A stretch of 64,000 bases of DNA. It comes from Arthrobacter sp. StoSoilA2 (GTDB taxonomy: Bacteria > Actinomycetota > Actinomycetes > Actinomycetales > Micrococcaceae). Numbering within the stretch: the first letter of the stretch is position 1; each line of letters opens with the position of its first letter. The stretch is taken from NCBI RefSeq assembly GCF_019977195.1, contig NZ_AP024643.1:4216001-4280000 (forward strand), given 5' to 3'. The translations under genes were made by a program, and so were the position numbers. Below the pieces are notes generated by a model. The model saw only the letters and a list, made by a program, of their open reading frames with translations, was not told the origin of the DNA and ran no database searches. This document shows positions 1 to 9,094 of this stretch, piece after piece.

Positions 1-385
1 CCAACACATACAGGGCAACGGTCATGGCACCGCCACCGAGTCCCTGCACGAGGCGCCCCAGCACCAGGACTTCCATGCTTCCGGCTGTTCCTGCGATCAA
101 CAGGCCGGCGACGAACAGTGCCACCGACGCGTACAACGGTGCCGCCGGACCCCGGCGATCCGACCAATTACCTGCTCCGACCATGCCCATCACGCCGGTC
201 GCCAAGGGGCCGGCGAAGGCCAGCGCGTAAAGGGTGGCTCCGTCCAGGTCGCGGCTGACGAGCGGCATGATGGTGGTTACCGCCAGGGACTCGAAGGCGC
301 TGAGGAAAACGAGCGCACAAGCACCAACGGTAGCCAGCAGGTATGGACGGCGGAGTATCCCGGCCGTTGAGGTGTCAGAGGTCAT
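1..385 (-). CDS. MFS efflux transporter (N-terminal part, cut by window edge)
   Basis: Only the first 128 residues are in the window; the gene continues past base 1. The start is the ATG whose A is the complement of base 385. The visible part has four hydrophobic segments, the MFS loop 2-3 motif (GNWSDRRGP, about residues 72-80) and GRLVQGLGGGAMTVALYV near the end, typical of drug-type MFS proton antiporters. It is divergent from soxR, and the SoxR box lies between the two starts. SoxR-controlled MFS pumps for redox-active compounds are known in actinobacteria, so export of such a compound is the likely role. The substrate cannot be read from the sequence. Confidence 0.85.
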   Translation of the reverse strand, partial: MTSDTSTAGILRRPYLLATVGACALVFLSAFESLAVTTIMPLVSRDLDGATLYALAFAGPLATGVMGMVGAGNWSDRRGPAAPLYASVALFVAGLLIAGTAGSMEVLVLGRLVQGLGGGAMTVALYVL

Positions 386-401
386 GGACGCTACCCTAGA
401 A

Positions 402-419
402 CCTCAACTAATGTTGAGG
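402..419. promoter_or_regulatory. SoxR box between soxR and the MFS pump
   Basis: The 18-mer CCTCAACTAATGTTGAGG has perfect 7-base arms around TAAT; with one more base each side (401-420) the arms are 8 bases. It closely resembles the known soxbox CCTCAAGTTAACTTGAGG. It lies 17 bases upstream of the pump start and 34 bases upstream of soxR, so one site could serve both promoters. Confidence 0.88.
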
Positions 420-453
420 TCAATCCACCACGACCAGCACCGGAGGACCAGCC

Positions 454-924
454 ATGCCACAAGTTCCCGGCAGCGCCCATCGGCCCCTGAGCATTGGCGA
501 GCTTTCCGAGCGGAGTGGGGTATCGCCGTCGGCCCTTCACTTCTATGAACGAAATGGGCTCATCACAGCTGAACGCACGGCCGGAAACCAGCGGCGGTAC
601 CGGCGTGAAACGCTGCGGAGGGTGGCTTTCATCAAAACATCGCAAAGAGTTGGCCTTCCTCTGAAGGACATCCGCGAGGCGCTGGACTCCCTGCCGGACG
701 GACGGACGCCCACCAAACGGGACTGGACACGGTTGTCGTCGCGGTGGCGCAAGGAACTCGACGAACGGATTGCTGCGCTGCAACACCTGCGGAACGATCT
801 GGATGGCTGCATCGGTTGCGGTTGCCTGAGCCTGAAATCGTGCACGCTTCAGAATCCGGCCGACGAGCTGGGGGCGACCGGGGCAGGAGCGCAACGCTGG
901 AACCTGTCCGGCCAGCCGCATTAG
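454..924 (+). CDS. soxR: Redox-sensitive MerR-family activator SoxR
   Basis: A 156-residue protein with an N-terminal MerR winged helix (LSIGELSERSGVSPSALHFY, residues 12-31), a dimerisation helix, and a C-terminal cysteine cluster C119-x2-C122-x-C124-x5-C130. That spacing is the [2Fe-2S] signature of SoxR. In the family, oxidation of the cluster by redox-cycling compounds switches on target promoters. The only visible target is the divergent MFS pump through the box at 402-419. The gene converges with the secreted propeller gene at 921-2882, and the two stop codons overlap by four bases with no room for a terminator. Confidence 0.93.
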   Translation: MPQVPGSAHRPLSIGELSERSGVSPSALHFYERNGLITAERTAGNQRRYRRETLRRVAFIKTSQRVGLPLKDIREALDSLPDGRTPTKRDWTRLSSRWRKELDERIAALQHLRNDLDGCIGCGCLSLKSCTLQNPADELGATGAGAQRWNLSGQPH

Positions 925-2882
925 ATGATCGCCGTCATGACGTTCCATCCCACTCCCACCTGCACGCGCGGCGAGTATCCCCCGAAGCCCTGCCCTGGGT
1001 AGAGCCACAGGGTCCCGCTGGCGTCGCGCGCCAGGATGTCCGGCACGTCGTCGCTGTCGAAGTCGCCCGGCGTGACGATGGCAGACATGACGTTCCACTC
1101 AATGCCAACCAGCAGCGGCTGATGCCAGCCGCCCGTGCCGTCCGGTTCGTAAAGGAACAGAGTTCCCCACGTATCCCGGGCAAGGACATCGCGCCCTGGC
1201 GAACGCAGGTTTCCCGGCCCCATGATGGCCGTCATCACGTTCCAGCCCGTGCCGACCTTCGATTTGGGAAGCCAGCCACCTGAGCCGTTCCCCGGATACA
1301 GCCAGAGGTCACCAGCACTGTCCCGGGCAAGGACATCGGCTTTTCCATCGTCATCGAAATCGCCTGGGGCCACGACGGCGGTCATCGCGTTCCAGCCAAC
1401 GCCGACTTTGGAGCGGGGCAGCCAATCAGCATTGCCGTCGCCCGGATACAGCCACAAATCACCAGCCTCGTCGCGTGCCAGGACGTCCGGTTTGCCGTCA
1501 CCGTCAAAGTCGCCTGAGGCCATCAACAGGTTCATGATGTTCCAACCGGAGCCAACCTGTGAACGGGGCAGCCAGCCTTTATTGCCGTTTCCGGGGTACA
1601 GCCACAGGCCGCCGGCGGAGTCCCTCGCCAGAACATCCGTGGCGCCGTCAGAGTTGTAGTCCTTCCACACATTCTCCGGCTGTCCTGTACTAACAGCCAC
1701 GACGTAATCGCCCTGGTTGCCAGGAACGACGTACCCCATGGAGCCGTCCGGAACTATGACAAATTGACGTGGAAGCAACCCGTCATCCAGGTTGATGACG
1801 CCCGCAGGCTTGAGCGTCGGCAAGCTGAGGACATTGATGCTGTGGCCAAGCACATAGAGTCGTCGGCCATCCGGGCTGACCTGGACCGTGAGGGGCCCCA
1901 TGTTCATGACCGGGCCCTCAGAGAGACTGACCGGCCTCAGTGAATTCCCTTGAAGATCGACTTCAGCCACGTAATAGTCATTGGGGCGCTGGTCCACCAC
2001 GAAGGCCCGTGAACCATCAGGGGTGAAACTTGGTGCGGTGGCCACGGATTGGGTCACCACTTCCCCGATCACGGTATTCGTGGTGACGCCTGCGATGGCG
2101 ATCCCGCCTTCGAGCTTGGGATAGTACAGCCTGGATCCGTCCGGAGACATGGATCCTCCGGTTGACGTCCCGCCGAGCGGAATGGTGCTGGTCACCGTGT
2201 TCGTCGACGTCTCGATGGCGGAAACCGACTGGTCCAGCAGATTCAGTGCGAAGACCTTGGCCCCATCCGGCGTCACAAGTACCTGCGTGGGCTCGCGACC
2301 AACGGGAATCGAGGAAACCACGGACGCCGTCGCCACATCGATGACCGCAACCGAGCCCGGCGTCGAGCCCGTGTCCGCCGGCGTCCCATACACAGCCGCG
2401 TAAACCCTGGACGCGTCGGGAGTAAATGCGAGGCTGAAGACCGGGCCGTCCACCGGTATGTCCACGACCGTTATGGCGGCGGTGTCCACGACAGTCAGGA
2501 AGTGCTCCTGGGACTCGCTTGTTGCCAGGTAAACCTTGGCGCCGTCAGGGCTGACCTTCATGGCAGTAACATCCCGGACATCGATACTCGCAGTCACGGT
2601 GCTGGTGGCAACGTCGATCGTGGCGAACGCCCCGGAGCCGGACACTGTGAACAGCTTGCGGCCGTCCGGACTCGCCTCAGCAAAGTTGGGGCTGGGAACC
2701 TCGATCCTGTAAGGCGTCCCGAAAGTCGCCATGGGTGCGACGGTTGGCACGGTGGCTGCCGCGACGGCGTCGGGCTTTAGCGGATTGGCCTGGGCCGGTA
2801 ACCCTGAAGCCATAAGCGTTAAGGCCGCCGCCAAAGCCACAAAGGCAGCACGCGCAGTGAATATAGGCGTCCGGAACATCAT
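921..2882 (-). CDS. Secreted YVTN beta-propeller / VCBS (FG-GAP) repeat protein
   Basis: A 653-residue protein with a Sec signal peptide (residues 1-32, ending GLPAQA). Residues about 50-400 form a YVTN/YncE-like propeller with recurring blades (SPDGRKLFTVS, TPDGAKVFALN, SPDGSRLYYPK). Residues about 410-653 hold five repeats of about 49 residues of the type DVLARDxxGxLWLYPGxG followed by VGxGWNxM and PGDFDxDGK, which is the VCBS/FG-GAP pattern with a calcium-type DxDxDG loop. The start is one of two adjacent ATGs preceded by GGGGGA. The likely role is at the cell surface or outside the cell; no catalytic motif is seen. A paralogue with the same C-terminal repeats is at 18681-20852. Confidence 0.85.
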   Translation of the reverse strand: MMFRTPIFTARAAFVALAAALTLMASGLPAQANPLKPDAVAAATVPTVAPMATFGTPYRIEVPSPNFAEASPDGRKLFTVSGSGAFATIDVATSTVTASIDVRDVTAMKVSPDGAKVYLATSESQEHFLTVVDTAAITVVDIPVDGPVFSLAFTPDASRVYAAVYGTPADTGSTPGSVAVIDVATASVVSSIPVGREPTQVLVTPDGAKVFALNLLDQSVSAIETSTNTVTSTIPLGGTSTGGSMSPDGSRLYYPKLEGGIAIAGVTTNTVIGEVVTQSVATAPSFTPDGSRAFVVDQRPNDYYVAEVDLQGNSLRPVSLSEGPVMNMGPLTVQVSPDGRRLYVLGHSINVLSLPTLKPAGVINLDDGLLPRQFVIVPDGSMGYVVPGNQGDYVVAVSTGQPENVWKDYNSDGATDVLARDSAGGLWLYPGNGNKGWLPRSQVGSGWNIMNLLMASGDFDGDGKPDVLARDEAGDLWLYPGDGNADWLPRSKVGVGWNAMTAVVAPGDFDDDGKADVLARDSAGDLWLYPGNGSGGWLPKSKVGTGWNVMTAIMGPGNLRSPGRDVLARDTWGTLFLYEPDGTGGWHQPLLVGIEWNVMSAIVTPGDFDSDDVPDILARDASGTLWLYPGQGFGGYSPRVQVGVGWNVMTAII

Positions 2883-3041
2883 GAATCCCCCGTTTCATGC
2901 GCCACTGACTTGTGTCCGGCGCTTGGCTCAAACGCTAGTCACCATCAAATGGAAAAACCAGATCATTTTGTTCGTATGTGTGTTTTGCCGAAGCAGCAAC
3001 GGGCGTTGCCTTTCCTAGCCTGCTCACGGCACGCTTGGCTT

Positions 3042-3806
3042 ATGGCTGAACACACTCACGACGGCGGCACTCCCCACCCCACGGACGGCACCTCCGGCAG
3101 CACCCTTGGCAGCACACACGAGAACGCCCATCAGGACACTGACCACAGTGGACCGCGGCATGGCGGGCTCAACCTCCACGAGGACGCCGACAACGCCGCT
3201 GACATGTGGGACGGCATGTACAAGGAGCGTCCAAAGGTCTGGAGCGGAAATCCGAATCCCCAGTTGGTCGCCGAAGTGGCCGGCCTCCGCGCCGGAACGG
3301 CCCTGGACCTGGGCTGCGGCGAAGGTGCAGACGCCATCTGGCTTGCCGCGCAGGGTTGGACGGTCACCGGCATGGATGTTTCGGCCGTCGCGCTTGAACG
3401 GGCCGCAGCCCACGCATCGGAGTCGGGTTACGCCGACCGGATTACCTGGCAGCAGCAGGACCTTGCCGAATGGAAGCCGGAACCCATCTTTGACCTCGTA
3501 TCGGCACAATTCCTCCACAGCCCCCTCCTGCCGTGGCGCGACTCCGTGGCTTCCGCGGCAGCGGCTGTGGCTCCGGGCGGGACGTTGTTGGTGGTCGGAC
3601 ATCACCCTCATGGGCTCGCTCCGTGGAGCCACCACCGTGAAACGGGCATGTTTTTCTCGCCGGAACAGTTGGCTGGGGCGCTTCGCCTGGACCGCGAGCC
3701 GTGGTTCGTCAACGTCCTTACTTCCCGGGAACGCACCGTCACCGGCCCAGAAGGCGGGGCGGCTACTGTTTTGGACACCGTCCTGCGGGCCACGAAGCAC
3801 CCCTGA
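3042..3806 (+). CDS. Class I SAM-dependent methyltransferase
   Basis: 254 residues. After a His/Asp-rich, probably disordered leader (residues 1-45) comes a Rossmann-fold methyltransferase: motif I ALDLGCGEGADAIWLA (about residues 87-102) for S-adenosylmethionine, an acidic end of strand 2 (TGMDVSAVAL), motif IV DLVSAQFLHSP and motif VI GGTLLVVGHHP. The DMWDGMYKERPKVWSGNPN segment before motif I is common in small-molecule methyltransferases of the tellurite/thiopurine-like type. The substrate is unknown. The ATG at 3042 was chosen because earlier in-frame starts run into the promoter region of the divergent gene. The Shine-Dalgarno match is weak. Confidence 0.85.
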   Translation: MAEHTHDGGTPHPTDGTSGSTLGSTHENAHQDTDHSGPRHGGLNLHEDADNAADMWDGMYKERPKVWSGNPNPQLVAEVAGLRAGTALDLGCGEGADAIWLAAQGWTVTGMDVSAVALERAAAHASESGYADRITWQQQDLAEWKPEPIFDLVSAQFLHSPLLPWRDSVASAAAAVAPGGTLLVVGHHPHGLAPWSHHRETGMFFSPEQLAGALRLDREPWFVNVLTSRERTVTGPEGGAATVLDTVLRATKHP

Positions 3807-3883
3807 TGCTGGCGGAACCGGCACCCCAGGCCGGCCACGCCGTCGTCGCCAGCTCGGGCCCGGGCGTCAGCTCCGGCAAGAAC

Positions 3884-4921
3884 TTATGCAGTTTCCGGCA
3901 GCAGTTCCCCGTACGGTGCCACCACTGTCCCTGTGGCGGTCGAGTCCGGGTTCAGCATCCAGCCAACCCGTTTGGCCGTGTTCAACATGACCACACTCTC
4001 CACGAGTTCGATGCCCGGGATCCGCTGCTGGATGGCGAGTTCCATCTCCATGATCTCGGCCAGCGACCGAAGCCACATGATCATGGTGAAGTTGGTGCGT
4101 CCGGTGGTGGACGCCGAGAACCTGACATTCCGGACCGAACGCAGTTCCGTCGCGGCGGCTTCGTGTTGGCCCGCCGGAACGTTTGCAAACCACTGAACGG
4201 TGATGGGGAAACCGGAGAATTTTTGGGCGATCTCACAGCGGAAGGAGAGCATCCTGCTGCTCAGCACCCGCCCCAACTGGCGTTGCACCGTGGCGGGATG
4301 GCGCCCCAGAGCCCGCGCAATCTCAGCAGCAGAAGCACGTCCGTCACGGGAAAGGAACGGGATGAGGGCCAGATGGCTCTCCGGTAGCGGCACGACGATG
4401 ACGTCGGGAGCCGACGGGTTGGCTGATTCAGGCCCCGCCAGTGCCCGGAGCGCCTGCTGTTCCCCCTTCGTGAGCACATTCAGCCGCCACGCATAGCCAC
4501 TGGTGTGGATGCGTGTACACAGCGACGTGTGGTACTTGGTGAGCCCCCGGACTTCCTTGAGCCGCGGCAGCAGGCTGGTGCTGAACTGATCGAGGTCCTG
4601 GGTGATGACCGTGAGTGTGAGGTCGCGGTTGCTGGCCGCTTCTTCGACGGTGATGACCTCGGGGAGCTCTGCCAGGGCTGCCGTGACCTGCGGCCGGAGA
4701 TCCATTTCGCAGTCGATGTCCACCATGGCAAGGCACATGTTCTTCGGATCGCCCATGAGATGCGCAGTGGTCCATGCCGCACCGGCAGCCTTCAGGCGGT
4801 CCCACCGCGCGGCCAAGGTTGTGGCGTGGACGCCGAGGACTTCGCCGGCGTCGGACCAGCTGATGCGGGGCGAAATCTGCAGGGCATTGACGAGGCGTAA
4901 ATCCTCTTCACTGAGTTCCAT
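3884..4921 (-). CDS. Lrp/AsnC-family regulator with duplicated AsnC modules
   Basis: 345 residues, about twice the usual Lrp length. An AsnC-type helix-turn-helix at residues 1-50 (LSEEDLRLVNALQISPRISW) is followed by a RAM-like sensor. A second HTH (LIPFLSRDGRASAAEIARAL, about residue 185) is followed by a second sensor. This tandem form is common in actinobacteria. It is divergent from the M20 amidohydrolase-MHS transporter pair starting at 5062, with 140 bases between, so it is most simply their local regulator sensing an amino acid or acyl-amino acid. No operator was picked out with confidence. Confidence 0.88.
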   Translation of the reverse strand: MELSEEDLRLVNALQISPRISWSDAGEVLGVHATTLAARWDRLKAAGAAWTTAHLMGDPKNMCLAMVDIDCEMDLRPQVTAALAELPEVITVEEAASNRDLTLTVITQDLDQFSTSLLPRLKEVRGLTKYHTSLCTRIHTSGYAWRLNVLTKGEQQALRALAGPESANPSAPDVIVVPLPESHLALIPFLSRDGRASAAEIARALGRHPATVQRQLGRVLSSRMLSFRCEIAQKFSGFPITVQWFANVPAGQHEAAATELRSVRNVRFSASTTGRTNFTMIMWLRSLAEIMEMELAIQQRIPGIELVESVVMLNTAKRVGWMLNPDSTATGTVVAPYGELLPETA

Positions 4922-5061
4922 GAGTTCATTCTCGCAAACAGTGCATGAATCCTGCGTTTCTGGGCCTTTCGTGCATTTTTATAGATGTTTTCAGAATTGT
5001 GAGTTCAGTCACCACAGAATTGCAGGAAGAACCTATACCCCCAGCACGAGCAGGAGAACAC

Positions 5062-6279
5062 ATGACCATCGCCGCCGACGCCAAGGAACTCCAGGACGAC
5101 ATCGTCCGTCTCCGCCACGACCTCCACCGCGAACCGGAGATCGGCCTGCAACTCCCCCGTACCCAGGAAAAAGTACTGAAGGCACTCGACGGACTCCCGT
5201 ACGAGATCACCTTGGGCAAGGACACGACGTCGGTCACCGCGGTTCTGCGCGGTGGCGCTGCTCATGCGTCAGCCGAGAAGCCCGTGGTGTTGTTGCGCGC
5301 AGACATGGATGGCCTTCCGGTCCAGGAAACCACCGGCGTTGACTACACCTCCCGTGTCGATGGCGCGATGCACGCCTGTGGCCACGACCTCCACACGTCC
5401 ATGCTCGCCGGAGCAGCTACCCTCCTGGCTGAACGTCGTGATCAGCTGGCCGGCGACGTCGTCCTCATGTTCCAGCCCGGCGAAGAAGGCTTCGACGGCG
5501 CCAGCTACATGATCAACGAAGGCGTCCTGGATGCTGCCGGCCGACGGGCAGATACGGCCTACGGCATGCACGTCTTCTCCGCGCTGGAACCCCATGGCCA
5601 GTTCGTCACCAAGAACGGTGTGATGCTCAGTTCCTCGGACGGACTCGTGGTGACTGTGCTTGGCGCCGGCGGGCATGGCTCTGCACCCCATTCAGCCAAG
5701 GACCCCGTGACCGCAGCAGCGGAAATGGTCACCGCCCTCCAGGTCATGGTGACCCGCCAGTTCAACATGTTCGATCCCGTTGTCCTCACCGTCGGCGTGC
5801 TTCACGCCGGAACCAAGCGGAACGTGATCCCGGAGACCGCCCGCATCGAAGCCACCATCAGGACCTTCTCCGAAGAGTCCCGGCAGAAGATGATGGAGGT
5901 AGTACCCAAGCTGCTCCAAGGCATCGCTGCAGCCCACGGTTTGGAGGTTGATGTGGATTACCAACAGGAATACCCCCTCACCATCAACGACGAGGACGAA
6001 ACGAACACCGCGGAAAAGGTCATCGCCGGCATGTTCGGCGAGTCCCGACTCACCCGGATGGCAACTCCCCTGGGTGGTTCCGAGGACTTCTCCCGCGTCC
6101 TGGCCGAGGTTCCGGGAACCTTCGTCGGGCTCAGTGCCGTTACCCCCGGCACCGACCACGCGACGTCGCCCTTCAACCACTCGCCGTACGCGACGTTCGA
6201 CGACGGCGTCCTCACCGACGGCGCTGCCCTCTACGCCGAACTCGCCGTATCCCGCATCGCGACCCTCGCCGCCAACTAA
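5062..6279 (+). CDS. M20-family amidohydrolase (hippurate / N-acyl-amino-acid hydrolase type)
   Basis: 405 residues. Family motifs are in order: LHREPEIG (21-28), LLRADMDGLP (77-86), metal ligands in MHACGHDLH (C106, H108), and the catalytic/metal pair FQPGEEG (137-143). A dimerisation domain (GAGGHGSAPH, about 200) and a C-terminal GGSEDFS metal motif follow. M20D enzymes of this sort cleave amide-linked amino acids in the cytoplasm. ATG 5062 has AGGAG eight bases upstream; a longer reading frame begins at 4945 but lacks this. The MHS transporter follows after 31 bases, suggesting uptake and hydrolysis of one substrate class under the divergent Lrp regulator. Confidence 0.9.
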   Translation: MTIAADAKELQDDIVRLRHDLHREPEIGLQLPRTQEKVLKALDGLPYEITLGKDTTSVTAVLRGGAAHASAEKPVVLLRADMDGLPVQETTGVDYTSRVDGAMHACGHDLHTSMLAGAATLLAERRDQLAGDVVLMFQPGEEGFDGASYMINEGVLDAAGRRADTAYGMHVFSALEPHGQFVTKNGVMLSSSDGLVVTVLGAGGHGSAPHSAKDPVTAAAEMVTALQVMVTRQFNMFDPVVLTVGVLHAGTKRNVIPETARIEATIRTFSEESRQKMMEVVPKLLQGIAAAHGLEVDVDYQQEYPLTINDEDETNTAEKVIAGMFGESRLTRMATPLGGSEDFSRVLAEVPGTFVGLSAVTPGTDHATSPFNHSPYATFDDGVLTDGAALYAELAVSRIATLAAN

Positions 6280-6310
6280 CTCCCAGCCCCACCCCACCTT
6301 GGAGAAACAC

Positions 6311-7603
6311 ATGACCGCCACCGTTGGAACGTCCACCGAAGTCAAGGTCCACAAATCCCACCTGCGAACCCTCGTAGGAACAGGCATTGGCAACGCCGTT
6401 GAATGGTACGACTGGGCCATCTACGCCACGTTCTCGCCGTTCATCGCGAGCGCACTGTTCAGCCAGGCAGACCCAACATCAGCTGTGCTGTCCACCTTGG
6501 CGATCTTCGCCGTCGGGTTTGTTGCCCGGCCGTTCGGCGGTTTCCTGTTCGGCTGGATCGGCGACCGCATCGGCCGCAAGACGTCCATGACGGTAGCTGT
6601 TGCCCTCGGCGCTCTCGGCAGCCTCCTCATCGGCATCGCTCCGACGTTCCAGGCTGTGGGCGCGTTCGCATCCGTGATGCTCCTGCTCGCCAGGCTCATC
6701 CAGGGCCTTGCCCACGGTGGTGAGCTGCCGTCGTCGCAAACGTACCTGTCCGAGATGGCACCCAAGGAAAAGCGCGGCTTCTGGGCGACGCTCATCTACA
6801 CGTCCGGCACCGCCGGCATTCTGGCCGGAACTCTGCTCGGCGCGATCCTCACGGCTGTCCTGACCAAGGACGACATGAGCGCATGGGGTTGGCGCATTCC
6901 GTTCCTCATCGGTGGTGCACTGGGCGTCTACGCGCTGTTCATGCGGGCCAAGATGAAGGAAACCCACGCATTCGAGGCCGAGACGCCCAAGGAAAAGCGC
7001 CTGCCGATGTGGCCGCAGATCGTCAAGTACCGCAAGCAGGCACTGCAGGTCATCGGCCTGACGGTTGGCCTCACGGTGGTCTACTACATCTGGGGTGTCG
7101 TGGCTCCGAGCTACGCAGCCACCACGTTGAAGATGGACCGCGGTGCAGCGCTCTGGGCCGGCGTGATCGCCAATGTCGTCTTCATCGCCGCACTCCCCTT
7201 CTGGGGCAAGCTGTCGGACCGCATTGGCCGCAAGCCTGTCCTGATCGGCTCGTCCATCGGTGCCATGCTCATGCACTTCCCCATGACGTGGCTGCTCAAG
7301 GATTCCCCGTGGCAGCTGACCGTGTCCATGTCCGTGATGCTGTTCTTCATTGCTGGTAGCGCGTCGATTGTCCCGGCCGTCTACGCCGAACTGTTCCCGA
7401 CGCACATCCGCACTGTTGGCGTCGGCGTCCCGTACTCCATCTGCGTGGCTGCCTTCGGTGGCACTGCTCCGTACCTCCAGACCTGGCTGGCCAGCGTTGG
7501 CCAGGGTTACCTGTTCAACGTCTACGCAGTGATCCTGCTGGTGATCGGCATCGCGTTCGCCTTCTCGATCCCCGAGACCAAGGGCAAGGACCTAACCCAC
7601 TAG
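6311..7603 (+). CDS. MHS-family (metabolite:H+ symporter) MFS transporter
   Basis: 430 residues with 12 predicted membrane segments. The N-terminus TGIGNAVEWYDWAIYATFSP is the hallmark of the MHS subfamily (ProP, ShiA, KgtP). Loop 2-3 has GWIGDRIGRKTSM, loop 8-9 repeats it as GKLSDRIGRKPVL, and VPAVYAELFPTHIRTVGVG is the typical TM10 region. GGAG lies immediately upstream (6301). It forms an operon with the M20 amidohydrolase 31 bases before it, so an N-acyl or aromatic amino-acid derivative is a reasonable substrate guess. The gene ends five bases before the 66-base palindrome at 7609. Confidence 0.9.
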   Translation: MTATVGTSTEVKVHKSHLRTLVGTGIGNAVEWYDWAIYATFSPFIASALFSQADPTSAVLSTLAIFAVGFVARPFGGFLFGWIGDRIGRKTSMTVAVALGALGSLLIGIAPTFQAVGAFASVMLLLARLIQGLAHGGELPSSQTYLSEMAPKEKRGFWATLIYTSGTAGILAGTLLGAILTAVLTKDDMSAWGWRIPFLIGGALGVYALFMRAKMKETHAFEAETPKEKRLPMWPQIVKYRKQALQVIGLTVGLTVVYYIWGVVAPSYAATTLKMDRGAALWAGVIANVVFIAALPFWGKLSDRIGRKPVLIGSSIGAMLMHFPMTWLLKDSPWQLTVSMSVMLFFIAGSASIVPAVYAELFPTHIRTVGVGVPYSICVAAFGGTAPYLQTWLASVGQGYLFNVYAVILLVIGIAFAFSIPETKGKDLTH

Positions 7604-7608
7604 GTTCT

Positions 7609-7674
7609 CCCAAGTAAGTCGCAGCAGATGCCATTTTGAGCGGTCAAAACGGCATCTGCTGCGACTTACTTGGG
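7609..7674. repeat. 66-base intergenic palindrome, copy A
   Basis: A near-perfect inverted repeat beginning CCCAAGTAAGTCGCAGCAGA and ending TCTGCTGCGACTTACTTGGG, with TTTTGAGCGGTCAAAA at the centre. It fills the gap between two convergent transporter genes: five bases after the stop at 7603 and directly touching the stop codon at 7675. It probably acts as a two-way terminator. Copies B, C and D (34966, 47972, 58241) have exactly the same length. Confidence 0.88.
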
Positions 7675-8982
7675 TTAAACGGACTTGTCGCGACCTGCCC
7701 GGTAGCCGAAGAAGGCAGCCAGCGCTCCGACCACAAGGAACAGGATTCCGGCGGCCGCGAATCCGCCCGTGGCTTGGTGGAGCTGCCCCACCAGCAGCGT
7801 TCCCACCGATCCCACTCCGTAGCCGACGCCCTGCATCATCCCGGACAAGTGCGCGGCAGTATGGGCGTCGCGGGTGCGGACCATGATCATCGTGAGGGCA
7901 ACAGCCGTGAGCGAGCCCTGGCCGAGGCCCAGCAGTCCGGTCCAGATCCAGATCAGCCCAGTCGGTCCGAAGATGCTGAGGGCGAAGCCACCGCCGGTCA
8001 TCAGGGCCACCACGGTGTTGATCACCCTCTGATCCTTGAACCTGGTGGCCAGGGCGGGGGCGAAAAGTGAACCCAGCATCTGCAGCACGATCGACACCGA
8101 CACAATCAGCCCTGCCGTTCCGCCATCGACGCCGCGGTCCCTCAGGATCGGCGCCAGCCACGCGAACACGCTGAACGACATCATGGCCTGCAGCACCATG
8201 AACAGCGTGACCTGCCAGGCCACGCCCGACCGCCACACGTTCACGCCGCCACGGACCGCCTGGTGCCGAACGGCGTGCTGCCGGACGGCCAGCGGAAGGA
8301 AGAGCAACAGCACGACGCCGGCAGGCACCGCCCAGGACCACAGCGCCGAAGTCCACTGGCCGGTTGCCGTAAAAACCGGAAAAGTGAACCCGGCACCAAG
8401 AGCCGCGGACGCACAGATCGCCGTGGTGTACAGGCCGCCCATGAGCCCGAGCCTGTGCGGGAAGTCTCTCTTGACCACGCCCGGCAGGAGTACGTTGCAA
8501 AGGGCGATGGCCGCTCCGCACGCTGCCGTTCCGGCTAGGAGTGCTGGAAGGTGCCCGGTTCCCGGAACCTCCGTTGGCCTGAGCAAGAGTCCCGCCGTGA
8601 GAACAGCCAACGCACCGAGCAGTACCCGTTCTGCACCGAACCGCCTCGCCAGTACAGGGGCCAGGGGTGCGAAAACGCCCAACAATGTCACGGGAACGGT
8701 GGTGAGGACCACCACCGCCCAGCCCGGCAGTCCGGCGTCGGACGTTATTTCCGGGAGGACAGCCGAGAAACTCGAGAAGACCGTCCGCAGGTTCAGGCCG
8801 ATCAGGACCAGGCAGATGCCGAGGTAGATCAGGCCCCTCTTGGAGCGGAGCTGCGTAGGTGGGGCGGGCGGGACGTCGTCGATCTCGGCATCCACGGCGA
8901 TTTCGGGGCGAAGGGCCGGGTAGCGGATCGGTTCTGCCTGGCCGCTTGTATCTGCGACGCCTGGCCTGTTCGAGGAGGTCAC
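7675..8982 (-). CDS. MFS transporter, CynX/NimT type
   Basis: 435 residues with about 12 membrane segments. The start of TM1 (LGICLVLIGLNLRTVFSSFSAVLPEI) and the short loop LAPVLARRFGAERVL match the cyanate/2-nitroimidazole (CynX/NimT) subfamily. The chosen start is GTG at 8982, with AGGA six bases upstream; an in-frame extension to 9195 would run through the divergent trmB start. A charged N-terminal tail of about 45 residues precedes TM1. The substrate cannot be assigned. The stop codon abuts palindrome copy A. Confidence 0.85.
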   Translation of the reverse strand: MTSSNRPGVADTSGQAEPIRYPALRPEIAVDAEIDDVPPAPPTQLRSKRGLIYLGICLVLIGLNLRTVFSSFSAVLPEITSDAGLPGWAVVVLTTVPVTLLGVFAPLAPVLARRFGAERVLLGALAVLTAGLLLRPTEVPGTGHLPALLAGTAACGAAIALCNVLLPGVVKRDFPHRLGLMGGLYTTAICASAALGAGFTFPVFTATGQWTSALWSWAVPAGVVLLLFLPLAVRQHAVRHQAVRGGVNVWRSGVAWQVTLFMVLQAMMSFSVFAWLAPILRDRGVDGGTAGLIVSVSIVLQMLGSLFAPALATRFKDQRVINTVVALMTGGGFALSIFGPTGLIWIWTGLLGLGQGSLTAVALTMIMVRTRDAHTAAHLSGMMQGVGYGVGSVGTLLVGQLHQATGGFAAAGILFLVVGALAAFFGYRAGRDKSV

Positions 8983-9094
8983 ACGTCCTATTCTGTCAGC
9001 CGTGTCCGATCTGCTGCCCAAGAGCGTGATGTGACCGCGACGGCCTCGTCTGGGCCAGCCATCCGCCCACCGGAACCCAAGTATTCTGGAATGG

